A stretch of DNA of 6,751 bases from AWTP1-13 sp044868325 (GTDB lineage: Bacteria > Pseudomonadota > Alphaproteobacteria > Rhizobiales > Hyphomicrobiaceae), in assembly GCA_044868325.1 (NCBI GenBank), contig JBIOWI010000028.1, positions 1 to 6,751 on the forward strand. Reading direction: 5' to 3'. Within the stretch, counting starts at the first letter, position 1. Each line of letters begins with the position of its first letter. Of the stretch, positions 5,623-6,751 are shown one piece after another. A program made the translations under genes and the position numbers. The notes under the pieces are model-generated. The model made no database searches and was not told the DNA's origin. It saw only the letters and a list, made by a program, of their open reading frames with translations.

Positions 5623-5895
5623 ATGGCACATGCGAGAAAACTGGCGAGCCGGTCTGCAGGCCGGGGCGCCCTCGGTCACAGGGTGGCTGGCATGACGCAG
5701 CGCGCCTGGACGCGATACTGGATGCGCAGGGCGGAGCGGGACACCGTCGCCATCCTCCAGGGCCTCGACGACCGCACGCTGAAAGACATCGGCCTCGACC
5801 GCAGCGAGATCGAATCCGTCGTGCACGGGCAACCCGGCGAGCGCCGCGTCTGCTGGGCGCCGGCAGCGGCATGCGGCGTGCCGGGGTGCTGCTAG
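5623..5895 (+). CDS. DUF1127 small protein with cysteine-containing tail
   Basis: From the ATG at 5623 this gene encodes 90 residues. Residues about 28-67 are a DUF1127 (YjiS-like) domain: AWTRYWMRRAERDTVAILQG, then the signature LDDRTLKDIGLDRSEIESVV. Family members are small arginine-rich proteins. A few in alphaproteobacteria bind RNA or affect phosphate, nitrogen or stress responses; most have no assigned role. The preferred start has GGGGAGAG (5610-5617) before it and gives a MAHA opening common in the family. An in-frame ATG at 5569, with AAAGGAAG close upstream, is also well supported and would add 18 residues. The 20-odd residues after the domain are unusual: four cysteines (77, 84, 89, 90) ending in GCC, which might bind metal or form disulphides (inference). 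It follows the 57-residue ORF, probably in the same transcript, and its stop is 12 bases from the convergent NIPSNAP pseudogene. Confidence 0.85.
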   Translation: MAHARKLASRSAGRGALGHRVAGMTQRAWTRYWMRRAERDTVAILQGLDDRTLKDIGLDRSEIESVVHGQPGERRVCWAPAAACGVPGCC

Positions 5896-5907
5896 CGCGG
5901 CGTACGG

Positions 5908-6203
5908 CTATTCGACCTTGCGCAGGAAGGTGCGCTCCTCGGCGAGGATGAAGCGCTGCTCCTCGGCGGCCGTGAAATTGGCGGCACCCGCCGGGTCGGA
6001 TTTGAGCCTGGCACGATAGGCCTCGTAGTCGGCGAGGCTGGCGAAGGAGATGAGGCCGTAAGCGATGTTGTCGGTCCCCTCGTGCGGCATCCAGTAGCCG
6101 ACCAGATCGCCGCCGCACCGGGGGATGATCTCGAGCCAGCCTCGGGCGTAGCGGCCCTCTTGAACGGATCGAGCCGGTAGCGGATGAAGACGGTGACGGT
6201 CAT
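5908..6203 (-). pseudogene. NIPSNAP-family gene with internal frameshift
   Basis: Two overlapping minus-strand frames together make one NIPSNAP-type protein. The first begins at the ATG at 6201-6203, with GGAGG six bases upstream, and reads MTVTVFIRYRLDPFK. The second carries the rest (YARGWLEIIPRCGGDLVGYW, then PHEGTDNIAYGLISFASLADY and a C-terminal EEQRFILAEERTFLRKVE), ending in TAG at 5908-5910. The switch falls near 6155-6165. Compared with typical members (DPxK, about six residues, then YxRRW), only eight bases separate the Lys and Tyr codons, so about ten bases appear to be missing. Intact members are about 100-residue ferredoxin-like (dimeric α+β barrel) proteins of uncertain function, often near fatty-acid or acyl-CoA genes. 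As written the first frame runs on to 5892 in an unrelated sequence, so the gene is probably inactive unless this is a sequencing error. It may have been transcribed from the acyl-CoA dehydrogenase side. Confidence 0.75.
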
Positions 6204-6230
6204 CGGGAGCCTCCTGCTGCTTGGCTCCCG
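6204..6230 (-). promoter_or_regulatory. Perfect 8-bp hairpin abutting the NIPSNAP start codon
   Basis: Read on the minus strand, CGGGAGCC (6230-6223), an 11-base loop and GGCTCCCG (6211-6204) form a perfect, mostly G/C, 8-bp stem whose 3' arm touches the ATG at 6203. The GGAGG ribosome-binding site (6214-6210) is split between loop and stem. Such a hairpin would be expected to limit ribosome access. There is no U-run after it, so it is not a normal intrinsic terminator. Confidence 0.5.
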
Positions 6231-6347
6231 GCACTGTGCCTGCGGGCTCGGGGTGGATGCTTCGGCGGGCGCGGTAGCAACGGGCCAAAGCATATTCCAC
6301 TGGCGGCGGATCGCCCGCTTGCTCCGCCTCGAAAGCGGCATTGCACC

Positions 6348-6751
6348 CTACCGCAGCCCCAGCCCCCTGGCGATGATCCCGCGCAGGATCTCCGTCGTGC
6401 CCCCTTGGATGGTGAGCTTCGGCGCGATCAGCGTGGCGTAGGCCAGCTGCTCCTCGAAGGTGGCGCGGTTGGCGGCGACGTCCTCCACGAAGGCGGCAAG
6501 GTCGCGGGCGCGGGCGGGCAGCTTCTGCTCCCAGAGGGTGCCCACGTCCTTGACGATGGCGGCCTCCACCACCGGCTCCCTGCCCGCATGCAGCATGCCG
6601 GCCACCGAGACCGACATGCGCCGGAGCGCGTGCAGCTCGGCCACCAGCCGGCCCAGGCCCTCGGCGCCGCGGGTGTCGGGCGTGTCGCCCAGCACCCGCA
6701 CCAGCTCGGCCAGCACGTAGTAGGTCTCCAGGAACCGCTCCGGCCCGCTGC
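6348..6751 (-). CDS. Acyl-CoA dehydrogenase family protein, C-terminal part
   Basis: The gene enters from the right window edge, and its last 133 complete codons are present, ending in TAG at 6348-6350. The segment is the C-terminal four-helix bundle of an FAD-dependent acyl-CoA dehydrogenase. The strongest evidence is the end, IAPKLTIQGGTTEILRGIIA followed by RGLGLR, which matches the family's (Q)GGTxEIxRxxIAxxxLGL signature. It contributes to FAD binding and the subunit interface. At the position of the catalytic Glu of medium-chain acyl-CoA dehydrogenase (the YEGT motif) there is Gly (IQGGT). As in many FadE-type members, the active-site base is therefore elsewhere or absent. Substrate chain length cannot be inferred. 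The enzyme would oxidise an acyl-CoA to the 2-enoyl-CoA in the cytoplasm. The NIPSNAP pseudogene lies downstream on the same strand after 144 bases. Confidence 0.88.
   Translation of the reverse strand, partial: SGPERFLETYYVLAELVRVLGDTPDTRGAEGLGRLVAELHALRRMSVSVAGMLHAGREPVVEAAIVKDVGTLWEQKLPARARDLAAFVEDVAANRATFEEQLAYATLIAPKLTIQGGTTEILRGIIARGLGLR

Noticed and set aside
1..6751. CRISPR arrays, tRNA or rRNA genes, insertion sequences
   Set aside because: No spaced direct repeats, tRNA-like cloverleaf, rRNA sequence, transposase or flanking terminal repeats were seen on either strand.

Overview
The window is GC-rich, densely packed bacterial chromosome, most likely from an alphaproteobacterium of the Hyphomicrobiales/Rhizobiales type or a close relative. 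Three things suggest this: an ethylmalonyl-CoA mutase (MeaA/Ecm type), a small DUF1127 protein, and a NIPSNAP-family gene beside an acyl-CoA dehydrogenase. The assignment rests on recognised protein families, not on a search.

Layout. Bases 2-676 (+) are the 3' end of an ethylmalonyl-CoA mutase gene. It converges with 769-1947 (-), a regulator with an N-terminal AraC-type DNA-binding domain and a TPR-like C-terminal half. That gene is divergent from 2099-2713 (+), an exported single-domain cupin, and the shared intergenic region holds a perfect 12-bp palindrome. Tail-to-tail with the cupin lie two translationally coupled genes on the minus strand. One is a PDZ protein derived from HtrA/DegP-like S1C proteases that has lost all three catalytic residues (3104-3973). 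The other is a short LuxR-type regulator with a shrunken, non-phosphorylatable receiver (2727-3107).

Next comes a scar. A ~40-codon plus-strand remnant of a multi-pass membrane protein (probably an MFS transporter) ends at 4229, and a plausible terminator follows at 4255-4282. The minus-strand LysR regulator (4127-5215) reads antisense through both, which gives it an unusual C-terminal tail of about 50 residues. Divergent from LysR are a 57-codon ORF (5328-5501) and a DUF1127 gene (5623-5895). Two adjacent inverted repeats and a hairpin over a ribosome-binding site lie in the LysR/small-ORF intergenic region.

The right end has a NIPSNAP-family gene broken by a frameshift (5908-6203, -), preceded by a perfect 8-bp hairpin touching its start codon. 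Beyond it is the 3' end of an acyl-CoA dehydrogenase gene (6348-6751, -).

How the genes may work together: Ecm and the acyl-CoA dehydrogenase both belong to acyl-CoA metabolism, but the window gives no evidence that they form one unit. Between them is a regulator-rich stretch with three transcription factors of different families (AraC, LuxR, LysR), each next to a small accessory gene. The most unusual pair is the pseudo-protease/PDZ protein coupled to the mini-receiver LuxR protein, which might be a cytoplasmic sensor and its regulator (inference). No RNA genes, CRISPR arrays, insertion sequences or origins were seen. No gene-free stretch exceeds about 155 bases.
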